Positions 8,294-16,068 of a stretch of DNA of 64,000 nt are shown piece after piece (within the stretch, counting starts at the first letter, position 1; each line of letters starts with the position of its first letter). Position numbers and translations under genes: made by a program. This stretch comes from [Clostridium] citroniae WAL-17108 (lineage in GTDB: Bacteria; Bacillota; Clostridia; Lachnospirales; Lachnospiraceae), in assembly GCF_000233455.1 (NCBI RefSeq), contig NZ_JH376421.1, positions 1 to 64,000 on the forward strand, written 5' to 3'. The notes below the pieces were generated by a model, which was not told the DNA's origin, did not search any database, and saw only the letters and a list, made by a program, of their open reading frames with translations.

Positions 8294-9907
8294 TTACCCC
8301 CTGGTGATACGAAGGTTCCTTCCGCAAAATTCTCCCAGGGGCTTTCCATCCCGCAGCACCACGTTTCCATTTACCATGCACACCGCCAGCCCCTCCGCCA
8401 TCCTGGCCGGCTGGGAGAAGGTGGCATTGTCGCGGAAATGCTCCGGGTCAAACACATTGATATCAGCAAAGCAGCCTTCCTCCAGGCGGCCTCTTCCCTC
8501 AAGCTTCATCCGCCTCGCAGGCATGGAGGTCATCTTCATCACCGCCTCCTCCATGGTGTAGATCCCCCGCTCCCTCACGTATTCCCTGATGATCTTTGGA
8601 AATGCTCCATACATCCTGGGATGGGGCGTGTTGGTATCCGCGTAAATGGAATCCGATATAACTACAGAATAGGGCAGCTTTGCCACTGTGTCAATATCTT
8701 CCTGGCACATACTCATATTAATAATGGCCGTTCTTCCGTCCTCATCATGCATCAGGTATGCCGCGCAGTCCGCCGGATCCTCAAATCCAAAGTCCCGGGC
8801 CGCCTCCGTCACTGTTTTGCCGAGAAATTTTTCATTGTGCTTCCTTACCACTCCGGATATCAGGATCCTGTCCCACCCCAAGGTAATGGCAAAATTATCC
8901 CAGTCATCATAGGGCACGCTGCAGGCATCCCTGAACTCCCTTATGCCCTCCGGCGTTCCCATGCGCTTTAAGGCATTTCCCATGTCTCCCTTTACATACA
9001 CCGGGGGAACCATGGTGGTCAGGGCTGTGGATCCTCCCTCGTAGGGATAAAAGTCGCAGGTCACATCCTGTCCCGCTGCCCTGGCTTCCTCTATGAGAGC
9101 AATAGCCCTGTGGATCTCCCTCTTCCAGTTGGCCATGCCGCAGGATTTAAAATGGCTGATCTCCACCGCGCATCCGGCCTTTTTCCCAATCTCTATGATC
9201 TCCCTGACACTGTCCACCATGCTGTCGCCCTCTCCGCGGATATGGGCGGTGACAACACCTCCATAGCGCCCAACGGGTTCCAGCAGCCCGGCAAACTCAT
9301 CCGCTGTACTGTAACACTCAGGCAGGTACATAATACCCACGGATACACCGGCCGCCCCCTCTTTCATAGCGTCCTCCACCAATGCCCTGGCCGCCTCCAT
9401 CTCCTCCCGGGTATAGGGGGTGTCTGCAAACCCCTTGACCGTTATCTTCACCGCACCGGTGCCGATCATGGAGGCAAAGTTGACAGGAAGCTTTATGTGA
9501 TCCAGGGCTTCCATGTAATCATGGTAGGTGTGTATCCGGTTATCTGTAATGGGCCCCAGCACAGGCTCGTCAAACTCGTACATCTCCCTGGCCCGGTCGG
9601 GGTCAGAGCTGGCAGGCGTCATGGAAATGCCGCAGTTTCCCACCACGGTGGTTGTGATTCCCTGGGACAGGAGCACATCCCCAAACTCCCTGCTGTTAAA
9701 CGGTTTTGCATCACAGTGCCTGTGTATATCAATGAACCCTGGAGTTACCGCCATGCCCTTTGCATCGATCACCTGGTCCGCACGCTCTTCCTCCATATGG
9801 GGTCCTATTTTCCTTATCCTGTCATTCTCTATATATAAATCTGTCCTGGCCGGTGTATTTCCCAGTCCGTCATATACCAGCCCGTCTTTGATCAAAACAG
9901 ATCCCAT
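8294..9907 (-). CDS. N-acyl-D-amino-acid deacylase family amidohydrolase
   Basis: 537 residues, a metal-dependent amidohydrolase of the D-aminoacylase branch. The N-terminal metal motif is PGFIDIHRH (H62, H64), and VGNCGIS (C92) matches the bridging metal-ligand cysteine characteristic of D-aminoacylases; HFKSCG and DFYPYEGGST motifs follow. The family removes acyl groups from the amino group of D-configured amino acids. D-glucosaminate has D-configuration at C2, so N-acetyl-D-glucosaminate is a chemically reasonable substrate given the downstream kinase and aldolase. N-acyl-D-Glu, D-Ser or D-Thr derivatives remain alternatives. The ribosome site is weak (GGGGAAACAGAG). Confidence 0.85.
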   Translation of the reverse strand: MGSVLIKDGLVYDGLGNTPARTDLYIENDRIRKIGPHMEEERADQVIDAKGMAVTPGFIDIHRHCDAKPFNSREFGDVLLSQGITTTVVGNCGISMTPASSDPDRAREMYEFDEPVLGPITDNRIHTYHDYMEALDHIKLPVNFASMIGTGAVKITVKGFADTPYTREEMEAARALVEDAMKEGAAGVSVGIMYLPECYSTADEFAGLLEPVGRYGGVVTAHIRGEGDSMVDSVREIIEIGKKAGCAVEISHFKSCGMANWKREIHRAIALIEEARAAGQDVTCDFYPYEGGSTALTTMVPPVYVKGDMGNALKRMGTPEGIREFRDACSVPYDDWDNFAITLGWDRILISGVVRKHNEKFLGKTVTEAARDFGFEDPADCAAYLMHDEDGRTAIINMSMCQEDIDTVAKLPYSVVISDSIYADTNTPHPRMYGAFPKIIREYVRERGIYTMEEAVMKMTSMPARRMKLEGRGRLEEGCFADINVFDPEHFRDNATFSQPARMAEGLAVCMVNGNVVLRDGKPLGEFCGRNLRITRG

Positions 9908-9941
9908 TCTCTGTTTCCCCGCTTTCTTTTGCCCCTTTTGG

Positions 9942-10574
9942 CTATTGGGGCTCGTTCAGATAATTGTAAACAGTAAAACGGGAGATACCAAGGAAGTCCG
10001 CAACCTTCTCAGCCGACTTCTTAATAAGGAAGGCGCCTTTCTCATCCAGATAGCGGACCACCGCTACCTTGTCCTCCTTTGTCAGCATGGACAGCTGCTT
10101 TCCGGTACTCTGCACTGCATCCTGCATCATCAGATCCAGCAGCTCGTCCACATTGCTGGTAAATACCTCCTTGGTGTTGGTCTCAGCCCCATGGCCGCTG
10201 AGGGCCCTCATGGCTGCTTCCCCTATCAAAAGGCCTGTAATATCGAGGTTGATGCAAAGGCTTCCCTCCACCCTGCCGTCCTCGCCCCTGAAATACTTGC
10301 TGGAGGTACGCAGGGTCCTTCCGTCCTTGGTATAGTTGATATAACCATACTGGTCCTCAGGCATGGCTGTGCCCCGCAGGATTTCCAGACCTGCATTGGT
10401 TCCTCCCCCGCCGATCTCCCGCCCTGTCACATGGCCGTTGTAGATTGCCACAATGGTCTGGTCATACGGCAGAGTAAGGTCGTGAAGCACCACCTCGCAG
10501 TTAGGTCCGAACTGACAGGATATACACCTTGCAATACTGTCAAGCACCTCAAAATTATCTTTTACAAACCCCAT
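9942..10574 (-). CDS. PAS-domain regulator of the YheO/DauR type
   Basis: 210 residues. The N-terminal YheO-like PAS domain (about 5-120; FGPNCEVVLHDL opening) precedes a C-terminal DauR-like helix-turn-helix (about 150-208, ending KVADFLGISRFTVYNYLNE). The best-known member, DauR, represses a D-arginine utilisation operon. Here the gene lies inside a D-amino-acid-type catabolic operon, 22 bp after the symporter gene and 34 bp before the deacylase gene. The ATG at 10574 has AGGGAGA upstream and starts the PAS domain cleanly; a longer frame start at 10682 overlaps the symporter gene. It is the obvious candidate to bind the repeated TTCAACA-type sites at 12.2-12.4 kb. Confidence 0.85.
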   Translation of the reverse strand: MGFVKDNFEVLDSIARCISCQFGPNCEVVLHDLTLPYDQTIVAIYNGHVTGREIGGGGTNAGLEILRGTAMPEDQYGYINYTKDGRTLRTSSKYFRGEDGRVEGSLCINLDITGLLIGEAAMRALSGHGAETNTKEVFTSNVDELLDLMMQDAVQSTGKQLSMLTKEDKVAVVRYLDEKGAFLIKKSAEKVADFLGISRFTVYNYLNEPQ

Positions 10575-10596
10575 GAATCGGTCTCCCTTCAAGCCC

Positions 10597-12102
10597 TTAT
10601 TTTTCAGCTCCTCTTGATTCAAATACAAGAGCAAGTCTTTCTTCTTCGGACATTTCTTCTTTCTTTGTGCACAAAGAGACAATCACTTCCGCTGCCAGGG
10701 CAACTAAGGTTGCAGGAATAGCAGGTCCTGTGAAAATACCTGCCACCGCACTGGAAAATGCAGGTACCGCCAGATACAGGACACCGAATACGGTCCCGAC
10801 TCCCACTGATGCCAGTCCGCCCTGCCAGGTGGAGCGTTTCCAGCACGCGCCCAGAAGCATGGCGATGGATACGCCGGGAATAATGGAGCCGATCACATTG
10901 CTGATATAACTCATAACATCCTTGGCAAACAGCGTTGCAAAAAAGGCTAACAGCAGGGTGGCCACGGTTGCGATTCTGGACCACCGGCCCACCTTTTCAT
11001 CATCCAGCTGCTTTCCGGTTATGATGGGATAAATGTCCTGGATCAGGATCGTAACCCCGGCAATGGCATCGGAGTCACCGGATGACATGGTTGCAGAAAG
11101 TCCGGAAATCATGAACATCAGGCCCAGCATGGGTCCCAGCACCACGGTAGCAATATAAGTAAATGCAAAGTCCGGCTTTTCAAGCACTGCCTGGGCTCCT
11201 GTATTGGTTGCGATTGTAAATGCCGCCATACCAATAATAGCAGGAAGCAGTGAGAAAATCAACAGCAGCCAGCCGGAAAGGCTCAAGGCCCGAATGGCGG
11301 TCTTATCATCCTTGGCCGTATAGATACGCATACGGTAAGTGGGTGTTCCCAGACAGGGGATGGCAATGGAAAACATCAGTGAGAACAGCGCCATGGCTCC
11401 CATGGAGTCGATTCCATAAAAGCTTAAATTCCCTGCCTTTCCCGCAGCTGTAATGGTGTCCGTGATAGTCCCCCAGCCGCCCGCCATGGGAATGGAAATA
11501 GCCGTGATCGCTATGAACCCGAAAACCAGTATGGTCAGCTGTATCAGATCCGTCCACACCACGGCCAGATAACCGCCGATGATAACATAGATTCCAAATG
11601 CCAGCACGGCCACCATCTTGGAGGTGGTCAGGTCCATTCCGGTTACATAGCTCAGGTAAGTGGCGCCGCCGTTGATATGGTTGCCAAGCCATACCACCTC
11701 AATAATGTACATCATAAAACTCATGACAGCCTTTACCATCCTGTTTCCATTGTAATGGAACTGAGCCTCCTCCGCCATGGTCATCAGGTTCTTGGCCCTG
11801 AGCTTGGACTTCTTGGCCACCAGTACCAATGCCAGGATGCCCAGGGCAGCGCCCATCCCATAGGCGGAACCGCCAAAACCGTTCTTAAATCCGTTGGCCG
11901 TTGCGCCAATGGACGAACCTGTTCCGATCAGGGTCGCGCCCATGGTTGCAAAGATCAGGTACATGGGCATCTTGCCTCCGCCTGTGAGGTAATCCTTTCC
12001 TTTGGATTTGCCTCTGCTGCAGATAATGCCTACCACGATCATTAAAAGCACATACAGCATGAATCCAACAATAAAAAATGTAGCATGGGTCTTTGTTAAC
12101 AT
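10597..12102 (-). CDS. Sodium:solute symporter (SSS family)
   Basis: 501 residues with about 13 hydrophobic spans, as in the SSS/SSF family. It begins with a non-cleaved hydrophobic segment near residue 5 and has a glycine-rich first loop. AGGAGG precedes the ATG at 12102; the extra 17 residues upstream in frame have no ribosome site. First gene of the five-gene minus-strand operon and therefore the likely importer of its substrate. SSS members carry sugars, amino acids, pantothenate and organic acids, so substrate cannot be read from sequence; from context it may be an N-acylated amino-sugar acid. Confidence 0.85.
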   Translation of the reverse strand: MLTKTHATFFIVGFMLYVLLMIVVGIICSRGKSKGKDYLTGGGKMPMYLIFATMGATLIGTGSSIGATANGFKNGFGGSAYGMGAALGILALVLVAKKSKLRAKNLMTMAEEAQFHYNGNRMVKAVMSFMMYIIEVVWLGNHINGGATYLSYVTGMDLTTSKMVAVLAFGIYVIIGGYLAVVWTDLIQLTILVFGFIAITAISIPMAGGWGTITDTITAAGKAGNLSFYGIDSMGAMALFSLMFSIAIPCLGTPTYRMRIYTAKDDKTAIRALSLSGWLLLIFSLLPAIIGMAAFTIATNTGAQAVLEKPDFAFTYIATVVLGPMLGLMFMISGLSATMSSGDSDAIAGVTILIQDIYPIITGKQLDDEKVGRWSRIATVATLLLAFFATLFAKDVMSYISNVIGSIIPGVSIAMLLGACWKRSTWQGGLASVGVGTVFGVLYLAVPAFSSAVAGIFTGPAIPATLVALAAEVIVSLCTKKEEMSEEERLALVFESRGAEK

Positions 12103-12202
12103 ACTCTTCCTCCTTAAGTTAAATGATGAGTAACATCCAGTGCCTGAAGGCACTTAAAACATTGTTGAACCCGTCTCTGAATTCTGCCAAAATTTTGAAC
12201 AG

Positions 12203-12356
12203 TTCAACAATTTGTTTAATTTTATTGTAATGAGTATTCAACAAATTGTCAATATGCTTTTTTATTTTTTTGTGCATATTTATCTCTATTTCATTATATT
12301 TCAAATTTTTGTTGATATTTTTTGCAAATATTGTGTTGCGAATTTCAACAGTTTGT
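12203..12356. promoter_or_regulatory. Array of repeated operator-like sites TTCAACA(A/G)(T/A)TTGT
   Basis: Near-identical 13-bp sites occur at 12203-12215, 12237-12249 and 12344-12356 on the plus strand; an inverted, more diverged copy lies at about 12158-12169. With flanks, each resembles a loose 17-bp palindrome (TTCAACAANTTGTNNAA). Two of them overlap promoter elements of the two opposing operons, so one regulator could silence both. The PAS/DauR-type protein encoded in the cluster is the natural candidate. Confidence 0.7.
12224..12252 (-). promoter_or_regulatory. Promoter of the symporter-regulator-deacylase-kdgK-eda operon
   Basis: Read on the minus strand: TTGACA (12252-12247), a 17-bp spacer, TACAAT (12229-12224). 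One TTCAACA-type repeat (12237-12249) overlaps the -35 and spacer; another lies just downstream of the predicted start. Confidence 0.75.
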
Positions 12357-12364
12357 GTTATAAC
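12336..12364 (+). promoter_or_regulatory. Promoter of the PLP enzyme-RidA operon
   Basis: TTGCGA (12336-12341), a 17-bp spacer, TATAAC (12359-12364). A TTCAACA-type repeat (12344-12356) fills the spacer. Predicted start about 12370, almost at the ATG of a small leader frame. Confidence 0.6.
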
Positions 12365-12368
12365 CATA

Positions 12369-12464
12369 ATGAACAGTGTTTCTGATTCTGCCGCAATCCG
12401 TGTGCCTCAACCGACAGTGACTCGTCTGATTCGTCTAAATCGTCTGATGGCCGCGAGCAAATAA
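12369..12464 (+). CDS. Possible 31-residue leader peptide upstream of the PLP enzyme
   Basis: ATG at 12369, stop TAA at 12462-12464. No ribosome binding site is visible, but the predicted transcription start is almost at the ATG, so a leaderless start is possible. The product would be Arg/Leu-rich near its end (TRLIRLNRLMAASK), encoded by three tandem 9-bp units (TCGTCTGAT-like, 12422-12448). The stop codon abuts the AGGAGG of the next gene, which would allow translational coupling. It could equally be a chance frame. Confidence 0.3.
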   Translation: MNSVSDSAAIRVPQPTVTRLIRLNRLMAASK

Positions 12465-12475
12465 AGGAGGTTGTT

Positions 12476-13600
12476 ATGGAGCAAAAATATCTGTTTGAAG
12501 AATCCAAAGATGTGATCACGCCGGCTCTTGTCTACTACCTGGATATCATCAGGGAGAATATCAAAAAAGCAGTCAGCCTGGCTGGCGGCCCTGAGAACTT
12601 GTGGCCCCATGTAAAAACACATAAGATGGCGCAGATGGTCCGCCTGCAGATGAGCGCGGGCATTACACGTTTTAAGTGTGCAACCATAGCGGAGGCCGAA
12701 ATGGCCGCCAGCTGCGGGGCTGGTGATGTGCTGGTGGCCTACCCGTTGGTTGGTCCCAATATCAGACGTTTTCTTAACTTAACCATGGCATATCCCCAGG
12801 TACGGTTTTGGGCCGTGGGAGATGACGCCGGACAGGTTCATGCCCTGGGACAGGTATTTAAGGAATCCGGCTCCGTGGCGCGTCTTCTGGTGGATGTGAA
12901 CCTGGGAATGAACCGCACCGGGGTAGCCATCCCTGACACAGAAGAATTTTTCACCCGGTGCGCTTCTATGGAGGGCATTTCCATGATGGGCCTCCACTGC
13001 TACGATGGCCACCGCACCGAGCAGGAGTTTAACCTGCGCAAACAGCATGCGGATGTAAGCGCCTCACAGATCCGTGAAGTATGCGCCCATATAAGCGACA
13101 GGGGATACTCCTGCCATACTCTGGTGCTGGGCGGATCCCCCTCCATGCCTTGCTATGCGGACTTTCCCAAGTCACCATATCATGCCTATTTTTCACCCGG
13201 CACCTATTTTATCAATGATTATGGATATAGTAAGAAATATCCCGACCTGCCCTTTACTCCGGGAGCGGCCGTGCTCACAAGAGTTGTCAGCTGCCCTGTG
13301 AAAGGCCATTTTACCCTGGATCTGGGATACAAAGGGATTGCCTCCGACCCGGAAGGAACCCGGGGCATCATCGCAGGTATGGATCATGTCCAGGAATTAT
13401 TCCAGAGCGAGGAACACTGGGCCTTTGCCATGGAACCCGGCTATGAGGACCAGTGCCCCCAGGTAGGAGATGAGTTTTTTGTGGTGCCCACCCATATCTG
13501 TCCCACCAGCGCCCTATACCCGTCTGTTCCCGTGGTTGAAAATGGACATATGACCGATACATGGGAAGTCACGGCAAGAAACCGCAAGATCACTTATTAA
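12476..13600 (+). CDS. PLP-dependent D-threonine aldolase / D-serine dehydratase-like enzyme
   Basis: 374 residues. The N-terminal alanine-racemase-type barrel has the PLP lysine motif HVKTHK (K47 likely). The C-terminal D-serine-dehydratase-like domain has the metal pair in HICPTS (H340, C342). Family members act on D-configured beta-hydroxy-amino acids, by aldol cleavage (D-threonine) or by dehydration and deamination (D-serine, D-glucosaminate). Next to an N-acyl deacylase, KDG kinase and KDPG aldolase, D-glucosaminate ammonia-lyase activity giving 2-keto-3-deoxygluconate and ammonia is the assignment that joins all the steps. Strong AAAGGAGG; RidA follows 43 bp downstream. Confidence 0.8.
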   Translation: MEQKYLFEESKDVITPALVYYLDIIRENIKKAVSLAGGPENLWPHVKTHKMAQMVRLQMSAGITRFKCATIAEAEMAASCGAGDVLVAYPLVGPNIRRFLNLTMAYPQVRFWAVGDDAGQVHALGQVFKESGSVARLLVDVNLGMNRTGVAIPDTEEFFTRCASMEGISMMGLHCYDGHRTEQEFNLRKQHADVSASQIREVCAHISDRGYSCHTLVLGGSPSMPCYADFPKSPYHAYFSPGTYFINDYGYSKKYPDLPFTPGAAVLTRVVSCPVKGHFTLDLGYKGIASDPEGTRGIIAGMDHVQELFQSEEHWAFAMEPGYEDQCPQVGDEFFVVPTHICPTSALYPSVPVVENGHMTDTWEVTARNRKITY

Positions 13601-13643
13601 CATGTGTTTGAGAAAAATTTAAGATAAGAAAGGAATTACGATC

Positions 13644-14111
13644 ATGGCAAACGTATATGATAAAATAAAAGAAAAAGGCATCACCCTTCCTGCGCCTCCT
13701 CCAAAAGGCGGAGTCTACACACCTGTCCGCGAATTTGGAACCAACTTATTATACTGTTCAGGCTGCGGTCCTGATCTAGGCGGCAGCACGGTCATTGGCA
13801 AATTAGGCAGGGACCTGACCGTGGAAGAAGGACAAAAAGCAGCTTACAACTGTGCGCTGAACCTTCTGGCTAATATTGAAGCAAAGATCGGCGACCTGAA
13901 CAAGATCAAGCGCTTTGTCAAAGTCCTGGCTTTTGTAAACAGCGCAGATGACTTTGTCCAGCAGCCCCAGGTTGTGAACGGTGCTTCCAGCCTGCTGGTA
14001 GAGCTCTTTGGCGAGGAGATCGGCTGCCCCGCACGTTCCGCCATCGGGACCAATGCACTGCCGGGCGGCATTGCCTGCGAGATCGAGGTGCTGCTGGAGG
14101 TTGAGGCATAG
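13644..14111 (+). CDS. RidA (YjgF/YER057c/UK114) family protein
   Basis: 155 residues. Typical RidA trimer fold with the conserved arginine in CPARSAIG (R131) that binds the carboxylate of the enamine/imine. RidA proteins speed hydrolysis of reactive enamines and imines released by PLP-dependent dehydratases. Its position directly after a PLP enzyme of the dehydratase type supports a deaminating rather than an aldol-cleaving role for that enzyme. It is somewhat longer than housekeeping RidA (about 130 residues), with an N-terminal extension, as in specialised pathway members. Confidence 0.88.
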   Translation: MANVYDKIKEKGITLPAPPPKGGVYTPVREFGTNLLYCSGCGPDLGGSTVIGKLGRDLTVEEGQKAAYNCALNLLANIEAKIGDLNKIKRFVKVLAFVNSADDFVQQPQVVNGASSLLVELFGEEIGCPARSAIGTNALPGGIACEIEVLLEVEA

Positions 14112-14183
14112 AGTGTATTTCATCCGATAACAGAATATAATATCTTTGGAACTTTATCCTTGTAATGTGTATTGGATTTCAAC

Positions 14184-14254
14184 AAAAAAGCCTTTGGCCG
14201 TACATGTTCATTAAATGTTATATTATGCAAACACCGCTATCTCCCAAAGGGCTT
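14184..14254 (-). terminator. Possible terminator of the redox cassette
   Basis: AAGCCTTTGG (14188-14197) can pair with CCAAAGGGCTT (14244-14254) with one bulge. The minus-strand transcript then runs into a U-rich tail (A-run 14184-14189). The 5' arm overlaps the last codons of the 4Fe-4S gene. The loop is long, so this is tentative. Confidence 0.4.
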
Positions 14255-15058
14255 CTTCCAATGAATGGCATCCACCCCGCATTCCTTCATGCATTCCCCG
14301 CACTGGATGCATTCCATGTCCCCCACATGCCTGACATCCATCTTACAGGTGTGCACGCACAGTTTGCAGTCCGTACACACGTCATGGTCCACCTTCACTC
14401 CCAGCAGGGCTACCGGGGCAAAGAGGGAATAGACCGCGCCCAGGGGACATAGGAACCGGCAAAAGCTCCTGTACAGGAAACAGGCGCTGAGCAGGATCAC
14501 AGCCAACACCAGCACCTTCCAGGAAAACAGGGCGCCGGCCAGGCTGCCCAGGGATTCATCCAGAAGGACCAGGGGGATGCCGCCTTCCAGTGTCCCTGCA
14601 GGACATATGTATTTACAAAATGCAGGGACCGGAACCCTGGTCGCCGCTTTTAGGGCAATGGGCAGCACGATCACAAACACAGCCAGGACCGCATATTTAA
14701 CCTTGGACAGCGCCATGGTAAACCTGTTCTTCTTTATCTTGGGCAGAGGGATCTTATAAAGCAGTTCCTGCAAAAACCCAAAGGGACACAAAAAGCCGCA
14801 GATGGTCCTGCCCAGCGTGACGCCAAAAAGCAGCAGGGTTCCCAGAATATAAAAGGGCAGCTTCCTGTCCATGGCTGCCAGAGAATTCTGAAGGGTCCCC
14901 AGGGGACAGGAGCCAATAGCCCCCGGACATGAGTAGCAGTTCAGCCCCGGAACGCACAGGCCCTTCCGTTTACCTTTATAGATCGATACCTCAGCAAATC
15001 CCCTGAGGTTCAGATTATATATCAGTGCCGCACATAACTGTATGAGACGCCGTTTCAT
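14237..15058 (-). CDS. Membrane 4Fe-4S protein (NapH/NosR-type, Fer4_5 plus ferredoxin domain)
   Basis: 273 residues. Several membrane spans alternate with cysteine motifs of the polyferredoxin type (CYSCPGAIGSCPLG, CGFLCPFG, CKYICPAG, CRFLCPLG). A C-terminal ferredoxin-like segment has two clusters (CTDCKLCVHTC and CIQCGECMKEC). It should pass electrons at or across the membrane. Upstream are the CXXC micro-protein and the TlpA-type lipoprotein, suggesting delivery of reducing power to an extracytoplasmic thiol system; that link is inferred. The start at 15058 follows CGGAGGG. Confidence 0.8.
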   Translation of the reverse strand: MKRRLIQLCAALIYNLNLRGFAEVSIYKGKRKGLCVPGLNCYSCPGAIGSCPLGTLQNSLAAMDRKLPFYILGTLLLFGVTLGRTICGFLCPFGFLQELLYKIPLPKIKKNRFTMALSKVKYAVLAVFVIVLPIALKAATRVPVPAFCKYICPAGTLEGGIPLVLLDESLGSLAGALFSWKVLVLAVILLSACFLYRSFCRFLCPLGAVYSLFAPVALLGVKVDHDVCTDCKLCVHTCKMDVRHVGDMECIQCGECMKECGVDAIHWKKPFGR

Positions 15059-15193
15059 CTTTCCCTCCGATCCAGACCCCCACCTCTTCTGGTAGTGAAT
15101 CATAATATGTTTTTCTTGGCAGGGGTCCTACATCTCCTTCCAATATAAAGCCTCCGGCGGACTGCAGAGGCGTACTTCAAATCACTCATTCCC

Positions 15194-15334
15194 TCACCCG
15201 ATCCCGATACATTCCAGGCACACCCGGACCGCTTTCTGAAAAGCGTCACGGTAACCTCCCTGGGCCACCCCTATGCACAGGAATACCACTCCCAGGATGA
15301 GGAGAGCTGCGGCGGCCTTATTCTGTCTTGTCAT
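15194..15334 (-). CDS. CD1871A-type CXXC micro-protein
   Basis: 46 residues, one N-terminal membrane span (AALLILGVVFLCIGVA) and a C-terminal CLECIGIG motif. This matches the CD1871A family of CXXC micro-proteins of clostridia as I know it; those sit beside TlpA and 4Fe-4S genes, exactly as here. The start overlaps the stop of the TlpA-like gene (ATGA), so it is translationally coupled. The CXXC close to the C-terminus could be a redox-active thiol pair or ligate metal; function is not established. Confidence 0.8.
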   Translation of the reverse strand: MTRQNKAAAALLILGVVFLCIGVAQGGYRDAFQKAVRVCLECIGIG

Positions 15335-16068
15335 AACCCCAGGGCCTCCTTATAGCGCTCATACATGGTATCCGCATCCACTGCCCCTGAGGAGACATGG
15401 GTCACCTTTCCATTCCCATTGATCACCACCGTGTAGGGGATCGAGTTGGTGGGATAAAGCATGGATACCTGGTATTCTTCATCCAGTGCAATGGGAAAGG
15501 TATAGCCATTAGCATCGGCAAAATCCTTGATCGTATCAGCATCCTCCCCGCAGTTCACTGCAAGGATGCCGATCTCATCCCCGTAATTCTCCTTCAGGCG
15601 CTCGAAGGCAGGCATTTCCTTGACACAGGGACCGCACCAGGTAGCCCAGAAGTTGATGATCACAGGCTTTCCCTTAAAATCGGAAAGGGTGACCGTGGAA
15701 CCGTCAATGAGTTCAGCAGTAAAATCAGGGGCTTTATTACCGGATTTTAAGGGTTTCCCCGGCTGTGGCTCGATTCCGGCATCCCCTTCTCCCGCTGCCT
15801 GGTCATCCGCCTGTGACGTCCCTATGCCATCCCCAGCCTGTGACGCCCCAGCCTCAGCTACTGTCTGGGCATCTGTCTGCGCTCCTGTCTGGGCATCTGT
15901 CTGCGCCTTTGTCTCTGTCCCCTCCGCCGTGGTCTGCGCCTTTGTCTCCTGAACAGAGCCTGACGGACTGCAGCCCGCGGTCTGAAGGGCCAGGCACAGG
16001 ATGAGCCCTATGGCGGCACCTGTCCTGATCACGGATCTTTTATGTACTGTAAAATGTTGTAATCTCAT
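15331..16068 (-). CDS. TlpA-family thioredoxin-like lipoprotein
   Basis: 245 residues. N-terminal lipoprotein-type signal with Cys at residue 33 (LQTAGC, an imperfect lipobox), then a low-complexity Thr/Gln/Ala linker with repeated AQTDAQT-like units (about 38-95). A C-terminal AhpC/TSA-TlpA domain follows with the active site WCGPC and the FWATWC context. Likely a membrane-anchored disulfide reductase outside the cytoplasm. GGAGGAATC precedes the ATG at 16068; the longer frame to 16299 lacks a site and would bury the signal peptide. First gene of the redox cassette. Confidence 0.85.
   Translation of the reverse strand: MRLQHFTVHKRSVIRTGAAIGLILCLALQTAGCSPSGSVQETKAQTTAEGTETKAQTDAQTGAQTDAQTVAEAGASQAGDGIGTSQADDQAAGEGDAGIEPQPGKPLKSGNKAPDFTAELIDGSTVTLSDFKGKPVIINFWATWCGPCVKEMPAFERLKENYGDEIGILAVNCGEDADTIKDFADANGYTFPIALDEEYQVSMLYPTNSIPYTVVINGNGKVTHVSSGAVDADTMYERYKEALGL

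Larger units (their letters stand above)
12103..12475. other. Divergent control region of the sugar-acid island
   Basis: AT-rich region between the symporter operon (minus) and the PLP enzyme/RidA operon (plus). It holds two back-to-back promoters, three direct copies plus one inverted copy of a TTCAACA-type site, a small GTGCC-TTCA-GGCAC hairpin near the symporter start (about 12141-12154) and a 31-codon leader reading frame. The individual elements are listed separately. Confidence 0.8.

Noticed and set aside
9528..10721. 397-codon plus-strand open frame
   Set aside because: Runs across the ends of three real minus-strand genes (deacylase, regulator, symporter); no ribosome site or domain.
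15840..15950. Tandem repeat coding AQTDAQT units in the TlpA-like protein, considered as a separate repeat element
   Set aside because: It is a low-complexity linker inside the coding region, a usual feature after a lipoprotein anchor.
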